A DNA stretch of 64,000 nucleotides from Bradyrhizobium sp. NP1 (GCF_030378205.1 NZ_CP127385.1:6178001-6242000); one strand, 5' to 3'. Positions 16,799 through 25,884 are shown, counted from the stretch's first letter. Numbers and translations: made by a program. Notes: a model not told the origin generated them from the letters alone.

Positions 16799-17727
16799 TT
16801 CTGCGCGGGCGGCCGCTCGGCCGCCCGCCGGAACGGCCGCGCCGCCTCGACCGCCCAGGCGCGGAAGGCCTCAAGCAGATGCAGGTTGCGCGCATCCGCC
16901 CGGTGCACGAAGTAGTAGCCGGTGGCGAGCTTCAGCGGCTGGTCGGCCAGCAGCGCGAGCCGCCCGGCCGACACATGCGCACCGACATAGGCCATGTCGA
17001 TCAGCGCGATGCCGGCACCGGCAAGCGCGGCGTCGAGTGCCTGCGCACGCGTTTCCACCGTCAGGCATTTCAGTGATCTTTTCGGAAAACTGCGGTCGGC
17101 CTTCTGCCATTTCGACCAGTCGGCGAAGCGCGAGCGCGCGCGAATCAACGGCACGCCCTGCCAGGTTGAACGTGTGCCGGCCGCGATGCGCGACGCCAGC
17201 GACGGCGCTACGACCGGCATCAGGGTTTCCCTGAACAGCAGCGTCGAGACCAGTCCGTTCCACGCGCCGAGGCCGTGACGGATCGCGCCATCGATATCCT
17301 CGCGGGCGAGATCGACGGCGCGCGTGGTGGTCGATATCGCGACCTCGATGTGAGGATGGCCGGCCTGGAATTCGGCGACGCGCGGAAGCAGCCAGTGCGA
17401 GGCGAAGGTCGAGACAGTGGAGAGCCGGATCTGGCCGCGCTCGCGCCGGAACGGCTGCACCGCGGCCTCGATGCGATCGAGCGCATCACCCATGCTGGCC
17501 AGAAGCCGCTCGCCATCCTCGGTCAGCCGCAGGCCGCGGCCGGCCTTGCGCACCAGCCTGGCGCCGAGGCGATGCTCCAGCTCGGCGATCCGGTGCGACA
17601 GCGCCGAGCGCGTCACCCCCAGTTCGGCCGCTGCCTCCGTCAGGCTGCCGCGCGCGGCGAGCCCTGCCAGCGCGGCCAGCGCACGCGCCGAAGGCTGGAG
17701 CGACCTTATTGTCGCGGGCTCCGTCAT
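16795..17727 (-). CDS. LysR-type transcriptional regulator
   Basis: 310 residues. The N-terminal winged helix-turn-helix covers about residues 12-72 (ARGSLTEAAAELGVTRSALSHRIAELEHRLG), followed by the LysR effector domain with strands such as IRLSTVSTFASHWLLPRV. The HTH and the RLVRKAGRGLRLTEDGERLL wing resemble GcvA-group regulators. The start codon lies inside a perfect 27-bp palindrome shared with the divergent DinB-fold gene, which suggests autoregulation and control of that gene. The effector is unknown. Confidence 0.94.
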   Translation of the reverse strand: MTEPATIRSLQPSARALAALAGLAARGSLTEAAAELGVTRSALSHRIAELEHRLGARLVRKAGRGLRLTEDGERLLASMGDALDRIEAAVQPFRRERGQIRLSTVSTFASHWLLPRVAEFQAGHPHIEVAISTTTRAVDLAREDIDGAIRHGLGAWNGLVSTLLFRETLMPVVAPSLASRIAAGTRSTWQGVPLIRARSRFADWSKWQKADRSFPKRSLKCLTVETRAQALDAALAGAGIALIDMAYVGAHVSAGRLALLADQPLKLATGYYFVHRADARNLHLLEAFRAWAVEAARPFRRAAERPPAQN

Positions 17728-17750
17728 TGGTGAGATAATCTCACCAATGA
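17724..17750. promoter_or_regulatory. Perfect palindromic operator between lysR and the DinB-fold gene
   Basis: Arms TCATTGGTGAGAT (17724-17736) and its exact complement (17738-17750) flank a single central A. The inner part TGAGATAATCTCA fits the T-N11-A box of LysR regulators. It covers the lysR start codon and lies 50 bp before the divergent gene. Confidence 0.75.
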
Positions 17751-17800
17751 CGGCGTCCGATCAAGCTAGGATGCGCCGGCGTTTCGCGGAGACAAAAACC

Positions 17801-18313
17801 ATGCGCATCGACGATTTCCGGCAACTCGCCGCCTACAACCACTGGGCCAACCGCCGCCTCTATGGCGCCGCGCTGGAGCTGCCGGACGAAGCCTATCGCC
17901 GGCCGACCGGCGTGTTCTTCGCAAGCCTGCACGGCACGCTGAACCATCTGCTCCTGACCGATCGCGTCTGGCTGAAGCGGCTGACCGGCGAAGGCGAGCA
18001 CCCGGCGCGGCTCGACGCGATCATCCATGACGACCGCAACGAGCTGTTGCGCGCGCGGATGGCGGAGGATGCGCGGCTGATCCGTGTGATCGGCGGCTAT
18101 CGCGAGGCAGATCTCGACGGCGTGGTGTCCTACCAGAACATGGCCGGCAAACCATTTGAGCAGCGGCTGGTCGACATCCTGCTGCACCTGTTCAACCACC
18201 AGACCCATCACCGCGGCCAGGCCCATGCCTGCTGCTCGATCCTGACCGGGCAGGAACCGCCATCGCTGGACCTTCTGGCCTTCCAGCGCGGCGCGCCGGC
18301 GCCGGAGTTTTGA
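17801..18313 (+). CDS. DinB/DUF664-fold family protein
   Basis: 170 residues of the DinB/YfiT-like four-helix-bundle superfamily. The N-terminus MRIDDFRQLAAYNHWANRRLY is characteristic, and three histidines sit where these proteins bind a divalent metal: HGTLNHLLLTDRVW and the later LFNHQTHHRGQAH. Members include thiol-dependent transferases and damage-inducible proteins of unknown reaction; no substrate can be inferred. The ATG at 17801 has GGAGA upstream and begins at the family's conserved start; an ATG at 17747 inside the operator is less likely. It is probably regulated by the divergent LysR protein. Confidence 0.86.
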   Translation: MRIDDFRQLAAYNHWANRRLYGAALELPDEAYRRPTGVFFASLHGTLNHLLLTDRVWLKRLTGEGEHPARLDAIIHDDRNELLRARMAEDARLIRVIGGYREADLDGVVSYQNMAGKPFEQRLVDILLHLFNHQTHHRGQAHACCSILTGQEPPSLDLLAFQRGAPAPEF

Positions 18314-18319
18314 CGCTGA

Positions 18320-21300
18320 TCAGTTCGGCGGCGGCAGCGGCGTGATCACCATCGGCGGCCGCGGCTTGGGCCTGGGCGGCGGCGGCGCCGGGGCCGGTCG
18401 CACCTCGATCAGCGGCGGCAGCGGCGCGGCCTGCTGACCGACGACAGGCGTACCGGGGGCCAGTGGCGGAACCGGCGGATGCGGCACGAGCCGCACCTTC
18501 GGCTGCAGGCGGCGCGGATCGCGGCCCGGCAGCGGCACCTCCGACAGCGGCTGGTCCGATCCGGCGCCGGCCGGCGCGGACAGCTCCGGCAGTGCGGCAG
18601 TCGCGGGCGGCGGCACCGAGGCCGGCGTCGGCGACGGCGCCTCGCCGCGCTCGATCGCGTCGAGCCGCCGGGTCTCGCGATCGATCGCCCGCACCGCAAG
18701 CCAGGACGACAGCGCAGTGACGTCGACGGTACGGCTGAGCGCGTCGGGCGTGCCGGTCGTGAAGATCTGGATCTCGGGGCGGCTGTTCGAAGGTCCGGTC
18801 ACCGGCGACGTCAGGCTGGCGCGGATGTCGACCTGGTCGGCGGGGACGTCGTAGCCGCCCGACACGATGGCGTGCGCGGTCTGTGCATCAAGTGCGGTGG
18901 CGCCGACGCGCAGACGGCCGTCGCGGACCGTGAACGGGAATTGCGCGGACGCGACCAATAGCGCGCCCGACGACAGCACCGGCTCGACGAGCTGCCGCAG
19001 CTTCGCATCGTCGGCCGCCTGGCCCGCGTCGCTGGCGCGGATCGCGACCTCGAAGGCGCGCGGGTCGAGCCCGGTGACCGCAGCCTGCTCCAGCGTCACC
19101 GTGCCGCTGCCGGAGAGGCCGCCCGTCAGCGCCGAGGCGCTGCGGCCCTGGCTCGCGAGCGTCATCTGCAGCGAGGCGCGCCCCGCCGGCATCTTCAGCC
19201 CGCGATAGCCGAGCGCCGCGCCGTCGACGCCCGAAAGCTCCACGCGGGCATTGAGCGCGATGCCGTTGCCGGAGGGCCTGGCATCGATGGTCGCGCTCGC
19301 CGTGCCGCCGCCGATATTGCCCTTGAGGCTGTCGAGCGTCAGCGACTGGCCGTCACTCTTCACGGTGCCGCCGAGCGGTCGCAACTCCGCGCCGTCAGGC
19401 AGCGTGCCGCGCAGCGCCTGGAAGCCGACCCGGCCGCGCCAGCCCTTCAACAGTCCCGCACCCAGCGGCTCGGCCGCGTCGCGGTTGGCAGCACCGATCG
19501 CGAGCGCCAACGCCGGCGCAAGCTCGAGCGCGTCGAGCCCGATCTCGCCGTCGACGCTCTTTTCCGTATCCAGCGTCAGGGCGAGATGCCCGCGCAGCCG
19601 CGAATGCGAGGCCGTGCTGTCGAGATCGTCGAAGCTGAGCTGGTTGCCGGCCAGCGTCACCCGCGAGGACAGGCTGATATTCTGCGCCAGGGTGTCCGAC
19701 GGCTTCAGGCCGAACAGCGGCGCCAGATTGACGCTGCGCACTTTCGCATTGAGGTTGGCCTTGAGTTCCGTTCCCCAGGGATCGGCGGTGCCCTGCACCT
19801 CGGCGTCGAGCCCGCTGCCGGTGATCTTGCCCTCCAGCCGCAATGGCGCATGCCAGGCGCCATGCAGCGCGGCATCGAACTGGCTTGCGCCCTCGCCCAC
19901 GGCGACCGCGCGATCGAGCCCGAGCAGCGCGGTCAGCGCCTGGCCGCGCGCGGACGAGAGCCTTGCGGTGATGTCGAGGTCGCTGCGGCGCAGCCCGTCG
20001 AGATCGATACCGCGGATCGCTGCGACGTCGGGCTTGGCCGCGATCGTGGCGCGGCCCTTCAGGTCAGGTGAATCGAGCTCGAGCGCCGCACGGGCGTCGG
20101 CATGTTCGGCGGTGCCCTTGTCGAGGTCGAGGGTGAGCTTCGCCCGCGCCTCCCCGGCGCCGGTGGCGACGGCATCGATCCGCGACGCGAGCGAAGGCGC
20201 AAGCGGCGCGATCAGCGCGGTGATCTGCGTCAGCGAGGCGGCACGCGCGCTCAGCGCCAGCTTGCCTGTCGCATTGGTGCGGTCGAAGCGGCCGCTTCCT
20301 TCGGTTGCAACCCCATTGCTGCCGCCAAAGCGGAGCTGATCGAGCGACATCGTCTTCGGGTCGTAGCTGAGCTTGGCGGCGAAGCCGCGCAGCTCCTGCC
20401 CCGCCGACATCGCGCGATCGACATCGAGCGAAATCTGCGCCTGCTCCGGCCAGGCGCCTTGCGGACCGCCAAGCGCGCGCACAAAGCCGCCGGCGCTGTC
20501 GAGATCGAGCCGCTCGGCCCTGAGCGCGGCATCAAGGCGCGAGCCGCCTTTCGCCGGCACCGTCAAGGCAAGCCGCCCTTCCAGCGTGCCGCCGTCGATC
20601 TCGGCCTTGAGGCCTTCGATCCCGAAGCGATCGGAAGAGAGCGCGACATTGCCGTGCAGCCGCAGCGGCTTCTGGCCGCGCAGCGCGATATCGCTGCGGC
20701 CCTGCAGCCAGCCCATCAGCGTGTCGGAATCGGCGGAATCGATGTCGAGCGTGCCCCTCAATCCGGCAGCGGAACCGGCCGGCGCGCTGCCGCCCCCGAG
20801 CACGACATGGGTGGCGCCGGGCGCACGGAAGTCCAGCCGGTCGACTGTCCACGCCGTCGCATCGCCATGCAGGCCAGCTTCGAGGTTCTGCAACGGGCGG
20901 CCGCCCAGCATGATCTGCTCGGCGCTGAAGTCGAGGCGCGCGGCGAACGGCGGATGCGGTACGGATTCGAGAACGTCGCGCAAGCCCGGCACGAGCCGCA
21001 GCGGACCTGCATTGTCGGTGAGGCGGTCGGCGTCGAGCTGGCGGGCGGACAGCGACGCGCGCAAGGCCGGCGCGGCGCCGAACCTGATATCGGCGACGCC
21101 GGTCGCGCGCAGCGCGTTCTCCTCGGCGCCATAGCTCGCCTCGACCTGCTCGAAGCGCGCCTGCGCCGCATCGGCCTTGACCTTGGCGGAGAGCTTCCAC
21201 GGCACCGGCGAGGCCTCGCCGGCCTTCGCCTTCGGCACGGGGCGCGCCAGCACGAGGCTGCCGTCGAAGCGCGGCGCGCGCTGCTCGGAGGCGAGAATGC

Positions 21301-21961
21301 CGTCGAGATCGGCCGAGAACGGGCGGTCCCCCGGCTCGATGGCAAGATGCACCCGCGTGCCGTTGCCGTCGGTGGACTGGCCCGATGAGACACGGAACGG
21401 ATAACGTATGCCAGAGACGGAAAAGTTGCCGTCGCCGCGCACCGCACCGGCCAGCGAGCGGACGTCGCCGGAGAAGATGATGTCGCTCAGTTCCAGCGTG
21501 CCGCGGCTTGCGGCATCATGCAGCGCGATGCGGCCGGTGAGGTTCAAGCGGTCGATCGCGAGCGCGGCGAGGTTCGACGCGCCGCTGGCGGCCGGCAGGT
21601 CGATCCGGCCCTGCGGGTCGAGGCCGAGATCGACGGCCAGGCCGTCGATCGTCAGCTCGGTGGCGCGCCACTGGCCGCGCATCAGGTCGCCAAGGCTGAA
21701 TTCGACGTCCAGCCGGGCGGCGCGGACCTTGCCGAGATCGTTGGCGCCGCCGACCGTGACCGAGCGCAGCCGCAGGCTCGGCGCCGGCAGCAGCCGTGCA
21801 TCGAGCTCTCCACCGACGCGCACCGGCGTGCCGAGGACGCGGCTCGCCTCCGTCTCGAACTGCGGCCGGAACTGGTTCCAGTCGATGAAAAGCGGCCCGA
21901 GCAGCGCGGCAACGAGCGCAATGATCAGGGTAATCGCCAGTCCGAGCAGCGTCGTCTGCAC
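18320..21961 (-). CDS. AsmA family protein (large bridge-like envelope protein)
   Basis: 1213 residues. One N-terminal membrane anchor (about residues 5-26, LLGLAITLIIALVAALLGPL) is followed by the AsmA motif FIDWNQFRPQFETEASRVLG and then about a thousand residues of repetitive beta-strand sequence. The last 110 residues are Pro-rich (PPPRPKPRPPMVITPLPPPN). AsmA/TamB-like proteins span the periplasm and are implicated in lipid transport or outer-membrane assembly. The GTG start is supported by AAAGGAGA six bases upstream. The gene converges with the DinB-fold gene, with 6 bp between stops. Upstream lies a repeat-filled 400-bp spacer. Confidence 0.92.
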   Translation of the reverse strand: MQTTLLGLAITLIIALVAALLGPLFIDWNQFRPQFETEASRVLGTPVRVGGELDARLLPAPSLRLRSVTVGGANDLGKVRAARLDVEFSLGDLMRGQWRATELTIDGLAVDLGLDPQGRIDLPAASGASNLAALAIDRLNLTGRIALHDAASRGTLELSDIIFSGDVRSLAGAVRGDGNFSVSGIRYPFRVSSGQSTDGNGTRVHLAIEPGDRPFSADLDGILASEQRAPRFDGSLVLARPVPKAKAGEASPVPWKLSAKVKADAAQARFEQVEASYGAEENALRATGVADIRFGAAPALRASLSARQLDADRLTDNAGPLRLVPGLRDVLESVPHPPFAARLDFSAEQIMLGGRPLQNLEAGLHGDATAWTVDRLDFRAPGATHVVLGGGSAPAGSAAGLRGTLDIDSADSDTLMGWLQGRSDIALRGQKPLRLHGNVALSSDRFGIEGLKAEIDGGTLEGRLALTVPAKGGSRLDAALRAERLDLDSAGGFVRALGGPQGAWPEQAQISLDVDRAMSAGQELRGFAAKLSYDPKTMSLDQLRFGGSNGVATEGSGRFDRTNATGKLALSARAASLTQITALIAPLAPSLASRIDAVATGAGEARAKLTLDLDKGTAEHADARAALELDSPDLKGRATIAAKPDVAAIRGIDLDGLRRSDLDITARLSSARGQALTALLGLDRAVAVGEGASQFDAALHGAWHAPLRLEGKITGSGLDAEVQGTADPWGTELKANLNAKVRSVNLAPLFGLKPSDTLAQNISLSSRVTLAGNQLSFDDLDSTASHSRLRGHLALTLDTEKSVDGEIGLDALELAPALALAIGAANRDAAEPLGAGLLKGWRGRVGFQALRGTLPDGAELRPLGGTVKSDGQSLTLDSLKGNIGGGTASATIDARPSGNGIALNARVELSGVDGAALGYRGLKMPAGRASLQMTLASQGRSASALTGGLSGSGTVTLEQAAVTGLDPRAFEVAIRASDAGQAADDAKLRQLVEPVLSSGALLVASAQFPFTVRDGRLRVGATALDAQTAHAIVSGGYDVPADQVDIRASLTSPVTGPSNSRPEIQIFTTGTPDALSRTVDVTALSSWLAVRAIDRETRRLDAIERGEAPSPTPASVPPPATAALPELSAPAGAGSDQPLSEVPLPGRDPRRLQPKVRLVPHPPVPPLAPGTPVVGQQAAPLPPLIEVRPAPAPPPPRPKPRPPMVITPLPPPN

Positions 21962-21977
21962 CGGGTCTCCTTTTGGA

Positions 21978-22052
21978 CTAGTGGTCCGATCCTAGCATTC
22001 GCATCCCATCGTGGCCGGCACTCTTGCGAATGTTGGGATCAAGGACCACTAG
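21978..22052. repeat. CTAG-palindrome B1 (alpha subtype)
   Basis: 75-bp imperfect palindrome starting and ending with CTAG. The left arm CTAGTGGTCCGATCCTAGC and core ATTCGCA pair with TGCGAAT...GGACCACTAG. Close relative of 9771-9846. Confidence 0.88.
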
Positions 22053-22066
22053 CAAGCTATTGTTTC

Positions 22067-22144
22067 CAGTGGAGCTTCGGATTTGACGTTCGCTCATAAG
22101 GAATCGCGGCTGGCGGATAGCGAACGTCAAATCAGCTCCACTAG
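22067..22144. repeat. CTAG-palindrome B2 (beta subtype)
   Basis: 78-bp imperfect palindrome with AGTGGAGC...GGATTTGACGTTCGCT on the left and AGCGAACGTCAAATC...GCTCCACTAG on the right. Its terminal CTAG (22141-22144) is also the first four bases of the next palindrome. Confidence 0.88.
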
Positions 22145-22182
22145 AGCATTGGTTCTGATTAAAATCAGAACCAATGCTCTAG
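22141..22182. repeat. CTAG-palindrome B3, perfect 20-bp arms
   Basis: Perfect inverted repeat: CTAGAGCATTGGTTCTGATT (22141-22160), two-base spacer, exact complement (22163-22182). It is followed at 22183-22243 by the sequence CGCGAACCGGTGTCCACTTC and flanks, which resembles a dispersed rhizobial repeat. The remainder to 22364 shows nothing recognisable. Confidence 0.88.
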
Positions 22183-22364
22183 ATTCTTGTTTTGCCGCGT
22201 TTTCTTCACGCGAACCGGTGTCCACTTCGCTCGAAAACGCTATCGCTCCCGCCCTGCCGCCGCGCGTGACGGATCCGCCGCGCCAAAAACTGTCGGAACC
22301 TCGTCCTATATAGAAGAAATCGTGGCGAAGTCACAGCAACCCGCCGTGACGGCCGGCGTCGGCC

Positions 22365-23597
22365 TTACCAGCTCGCGGGCAGCCGCAGCAGGCCGCGCAG
22401 CACGAAGGTCGGCCGCCACTGCGGATTGTCCGCGTCATCGAGCCGCAGGTCCGGCAGCCGGCGCAGCAGCGTCGAGATCGCGATCTCGGCCTCGATGCGG
22501 GCGAGCTGGGCGCCGAGACAGAAATGGATGCCGCCGCCGAACGACAGCGGCTTGACATTCGGCCGCGTGATGTCGAGCCGATCGGGGTGATCAGGATAGA
22601 CGGCCGGGTCGCGGTTGGCCGAGCCGAGCAGGCACAGCACGCTCTCGCCCTTCGGGATCTGCTTGCCGCCGAGATCGTCGATGTCCTCCAGCGCCACCCG
22701 GCCGGTCAGCTGCACCGAGGAATCATAACGGAGGAACTCCTCGATCGCGCCCGTGATCAGCGGCGGGTTGGCCTTGAGCAGCGCGAGCTGGTCGGGGTTG
22801 CGGTGAAGCGCGAGCAGGCCGTTGCCGATCAGGTTGACGGTGGTCTCGTGGCCCGCGCCGAACAGCAGGATGATGTTGGCGGTCAGTTCCTCGTTGGAGA
22901 GCTTGCTGCCGTTCTCTTCGGCCTGCACCAGCTGGGTAGTGAGGTCGTCACCCGGATTGCGGCGGCGCAGCTCGAAGAGCTGGTGGAAGTACATCTGCGC
23001 CATGGCGTGGCCGGCATTGGCCTGCGCGATCTCCTCCTTCGTCATCGGCACCGGATCGAGGATGCGGCCGCCGTCACGCGAGCTCTTGTAAAATACCTCG
23101 CGATGTTCCTCGGGAATGCCAAGCATGTCGCAGATGATGGTGACCGGCAGGCGAAAGGCGAAATCCTCGATCAGGTCCATATGACCGCGATCGATGATGG
23201 CGTCGATGGTCTGGTCGACGATCTCCTGGATGCGCGGCCGCATGTCCTCGACCCGGCGCGCCGTGAAGGCCTTCACCACGAGTCCGCGCAGGCGGGTGTG
23301 GTCGGGCGGGTCCTGCTGCAGCATCCAGTGACCCATCGCGCGGAAGATCGGCTCCTCCATGATCTTCGGGCCGTAGCGGCGGACTGTGCGCTCGACGTAA
23401 TCCTTGCCGAAGCGCTTGTCGCGCAGCACGAGGCTCGCTTCCGCGTGCCGGCTCGCCACGAAGGCGCCGAACTGGGTGCGGTGCATCGGGTCGGCCGTGC
23501 GCAGCCGCTCGTAATGCGGATAGGGATCCCTGATGAAGTCCGGCGCCAGGGGATTGAACAGCGGCGCGGTGCCTTCTGCCTGGACATGCTCGTTCAT
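22365..23597 (-). CDS. Cytochrome P450
   Basis: 410-residue soluble bacterial P450. The I-helix oxygen-activation motif is AGHETT, the K-helix EXXR is EFLR, and the heme-binding loop is FGGGIHFCLGAQLAR with the ligand cysteine. The N-terminus has no membrane anchor. No ferredoxin or reductase gene is adjacent, so its redox partners are encoded elsewhere. The ATG at 23597 has GAGGAGG upstream. A divergent TetR gene and a palindromic operator lie just upstream, suggesting substrate-inducible expression. Substrate is unknown. Confidence 0.95.
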   Translation of the reverse strand: MNEHVQAEGTAPLFNPLAPDFIRDPYPHYERLRTADPMHRTQFGAFVASRHAEASLVLRDKRFGKDYVERTVRRYGPKIMEEPIFRAMGHWMLQQDPPDHTRLRGLVVKAFTARRVEDMRPRIQEIVDQTIDAIIDRGHMDLIEDFAFRLPVTIICDMLGIPEEHREVFYKSSRDGGRILDPVPMTKEEIAQANAGHAMAQMYFHQLFELRRRNPGDDLTTQLVQAEENGSKLSNEELTANIILLFGAGHETTVNLIGNGLLALHRNPDQLALLKANPPLITGAIEEFLRYDSSVQLTGRVALEDIDDLGGKQIPKGESVLCLLGSANRDPAVYPDHPDRLDITRPNVKPLSFGGGIHFCLGAQLARIEAEIAISTLLRRLPDLRLDDADNPQWRPTFVLRGLLRLPASW

Positions 23598-23687
23598 GGC
23601 CGTCCTCCTCTGCCCGCGCCAAGGGCGCCGGCCTCGCGCCACGGGTGCCGGTCCGGCGCGGCGGCGCGGATCGCTGTTCCCGATTGC

Positions 23688-23717
23688 GCAACTCGATACA
23701 GCCTTGTATCGAGTTGC
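23688..23717. promoter_or_regulatory. Palindromic operator between the P450 and tetR genes
   Basis: Perfect arms GCAACTCGATACA (23688-23700) and its complement (23705-23717) with a 4-base spacer, 22 bp before tetR and 91 bp before the P450 start. Length and position fit a TetR dimer-of-dimers or single-dimer operator controlling both genes. Confidence 0.75.
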
Positions 23718-23738
23718 ATTCTCGCCTAAATTGCGCCG

Positions 23739-24341
23739 ATGTCAAGAGTTCGTACCAGACCGACCCGGGACGACACCCGCGAAAAGCTGTTCGAGGCGGC
23801 GGCGCAGGTGTTCGAGGAACAGGGCATCGGCGGCGCCAGCATCGAGGCGATCGCGGCCGCCGCCGGCTTCACCCGCGGCGCGTTCTATTCGAATTTCAAG
23901 AGCAAGGACGAGCTCATCATCGCCATGCTCGAGGATCACGTCGAGCAGACCATCCGGCGCAACCTCGAGCTCCTCGCCACGCACAGGAACGTCGCCGACT
24001 TCATCGAGGCGCTCAGGAGCATGGATCGCAGCCGCCAGGATCCGCTCGGCCGCTCGCCCTTGCTGCACATGGAGATGATCCTGTTCGTGGCGCGCGCCGA
24101 GCAGCGCCGGCCGGAACTGGCAAAGCGGCTGCGGGCGCGCCGCAAGCTGGTCGCCGAGATCGTTGCGACCACAGTCAAGAGCGGCGGCAACCGCCCGCTG
24201 GACACGGCTTGGACCAGTGCGGTGCTGCTGGCGCTCGAGGACGGCTTCCGCCTGCACCGGCTGATCGATCCGGAGACCACGCCGGCGGACAGTTTTCTGC
24301 GCGCCGTCACCGACCTGCAACGGGCGATCGGGGTTTCGTAA
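23739..24341 (+). CDS. TetR/AcrR family transcriptional regulator
   Basis: 200 residues. The N-terminal helix-turn-helix at about residues 12-58 (TREKLFEAAAQVFEEQGIGGASIEAIAAAAGFTRGAFYSNF) is the TetR pattern, with a helical ligand-binding domain after it. The divergent P450 gene and shared palindrome indicate it is probably a repressor of both. The neighbouring MFS gene is convergent with it and may be unrelated. Confidence 0.95.
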   Translation: MSRVRTRPTRDDTREKLFEAAAQVFEEQGIGGASIEAIAAAAGFTRGAFYSNFKSKDELIIAMLEDHVEQTIRRNLELLATHRNVADFIEALRSMDRSRQDPLGRSPLLHMEMILFVARAEQRRPELAKRLRARRKLVAEIVATTVKSGGNRPLDTAWTSAVLLALEDGFRLHRLIDPETTPADSFLRAVTDLQRAIGVS

Positions 24342-24363
24342 GCGCGCGCTGCCCCTCCTCCGC

Positions 24364-25662
24364 TCAGCCCTTCGCCGCCTTCAGCCGGTGCAACTGGCCG
24401 GCGACGAGACGAATCTGGCGCGGACCGGCGAACCAGATCGCCACCGCCGACAACACGCTCATCATGATGCCGATGACAAAGGCGATGGTGTAGTCGCCGG
24501 TGATGTCGTGCAGGAGGCCGGTCGCCCACGGGCCGGCCGCGCCGCCCGCAAGCGCGGCGAGCATGATGGTGCCGAAGATGCTGCCATAGTGCCTGCCCTG
24601 GAAGATCTCGAGCACGACGGCGCCCATCACCGAGGTGAGGCCGTAGCCGAGCGCTCCTTGCGTCAGCACCATGAAATAGACCAGCCACAGCGAGGGCGTG
24701 AATTTGAGCGCGATCAGCGTCGCATAGCAGATCGCAAAGCCCAGGCTGCTCGCGGTCCAGACCCATTCGCGTCCGATCCGGTCCGAGACATGGCCGAGCA
24801 GGATCTGGCCGGGAATGCCGAGCAGGCTGACGACGCCCAGTGACCAGACGCCGACCGAGGGCGAGAAGCCGATGTCGAGCAGGAATTTGGTCTGGTGCAC
24901 CTGCACGGCGTACCAGACGTAGAGGCCGCAGAAAAAGCCGAGCGATATCCACCAGAAGCGCGCGGTGGAAAGCGCCCGCCGCAGCGTCCAGTCGGTGCCG
25001 GCCCAGACCGGATCGACGATGTTGGAGACAGGCTTCGCCGCGGCCGCCGACGGCGCCGCTTCGCCATCGGGCCGCAAGCCGATATCCTCCGGCTTCTTGT
25101 GCAAGAGCAGGTTGATCGGCGCGAGCACGATCAGGATCATCAGCCCCATCGCGGTGCAGGCGGTGCGCCAGCCGGCCTGCTCGATGACGTGCTGCACCCA
25201 GGGCAGCAGCGTCACCGAGCCGATCCCGACGCCGGCAAACGCAATGCCAATCGCAAGCCCGCGGCGACGGAGGAACCAGTTCGGCAGGAAGAAGGACTGC
25301 CCGGAATAGCCGAGGCAGACGCTGCCGGCGCCGACCATCACGCCGATGGTGAGATAAAGGTGCCATGGCTCTTTGGTCAGCGGCGCGAGCAGCAGGCCGC
25401 CCGCCATCAGCGCCACGCCAAGCTCCATCACCGCGCGCGGACCGGAGCGGTCCATCAGGCGGCCGATCAGCGGGCTCATTATTCCCGACACCACGAAACC
25501 GAAGGAGAAGGCGCCTGCGGTGATGCCGCGCTCCCAGCCGAACTCGGACAGGATCGGCGGGTAGAACAGCGAGAACGCGGTGCGCGCGTTGACGCCGATC
25601 GCCATGGTGACGAAGGTCACCGCGACGACGACCCAGCCGTAGTAGAAAGGCAGCCGCCGCAT
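24364..25662 (-). CDS. MFS transporter
   Basis: 432 residues with twelve predicted membrane segments. The N-terminus YYGWVVVAVTFVTMAIG and FGWERGITAGAFSFGF resemble the oxalate/formate-antiporter-like and monocarboxylate-type MFS group, and the loop-2 signature GRLMDRSGPRAVM is present. Organic-acid transport is the usual role; the substrate is not evident. Its promoter region overlaps a repeat cluster starting 66 bp upstream. Confidence 0.9.
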   Translation of the reverse strand: MRRLPFYYGWVVVAVTFVTMAIGVNARTAFSLFYPPILSEFGWERGITAGAFSFGFVVSGIMSPLIGRLMDRSGPRAVMELGVALMAGGLLLAPLTKEPWHLYLTIGVMVGAGSVCLGYSGQSFFLPNWFLRRRGLAIGIAFAGVGIGSVTLLPWVQHVIEQAGWRTACTAMGLMILIVLAPINLLLHKKPEDIGLRPDGEAAPSAAAAKPVSNIVDPVWAGTDWTLRRALSTARFWWISLGFFCGLYVWYAVQVHQTKFLLDIGFSPSVGVWSLGVVSLLGIPGQILLGHVSDRIGREWVWTASSLGFAICYATLIALKFTPSLWLVYFMVLTQGALGYGLTSVMGAVVLEIFQGRHYGSIFGTIMLAALAGGAAGPWATGLLHDITGDYTIAFVIGIMMSVLSAVAIWFAGPRQIRLVAGQLHRLKAAKG

Positions 25663-25727
25663 CAGCCCGCGCCGTTTCCGGCTTGAAGCTCGCCAGCAGA
25701 TCCAGCTCGACCCGATTTCATCATGTC

Positions 25728-25801
25728 CTAGTGTCCCGATTCCGAAGTTCGTATCACTCTGCGGCCCCTCGTTGCAAACTTCGGAATCGAAGGGACACTT
25801 G
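25728..25801. repeat. CTAG-palindrome C1 (gamma subtype)
   Basis: About 74 bp: CTAGTGTCCCGATTCCGAAG pairs with the complement ending CTTCGGAATCGAAGGGACAC. The right terminus reads ACACTTG, so its CTAG has decayed. Very similar to 44005-44079. Confidence 0.87.
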
Positions 25802-25806
25802 TTGAT

Positions 25807-25884
25807 CTAGTGTGGCTTTGGTTCAGAAGTCCGCATGACGAACTTGCGGCGACAATGATGCGGACTTCTGAGCCGCCACACTAG
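25807..25884. repeat. CTAG-palindrome C2 (delta subtype), overlapping the livF stop codon
   Basis: 78-bp palindrome with CTAGTGTGGCTTTGGTTCAG on the left and TTCTGAGCCGCCACACTAG on the right. Its final CTAG (25881-25884) contains, on the minus strand, the TAG stop codon of livF. Nearly identical to 44092-44169. Confidence 0.88.

Noticed and set aside
25728..25884. CTAG palindromes as Rho-independent terminators
   Set aside because: They lack T tracts and recur upstream of genes and between divergent pairs as well as after stops, so termination alone does not explain their distribution.
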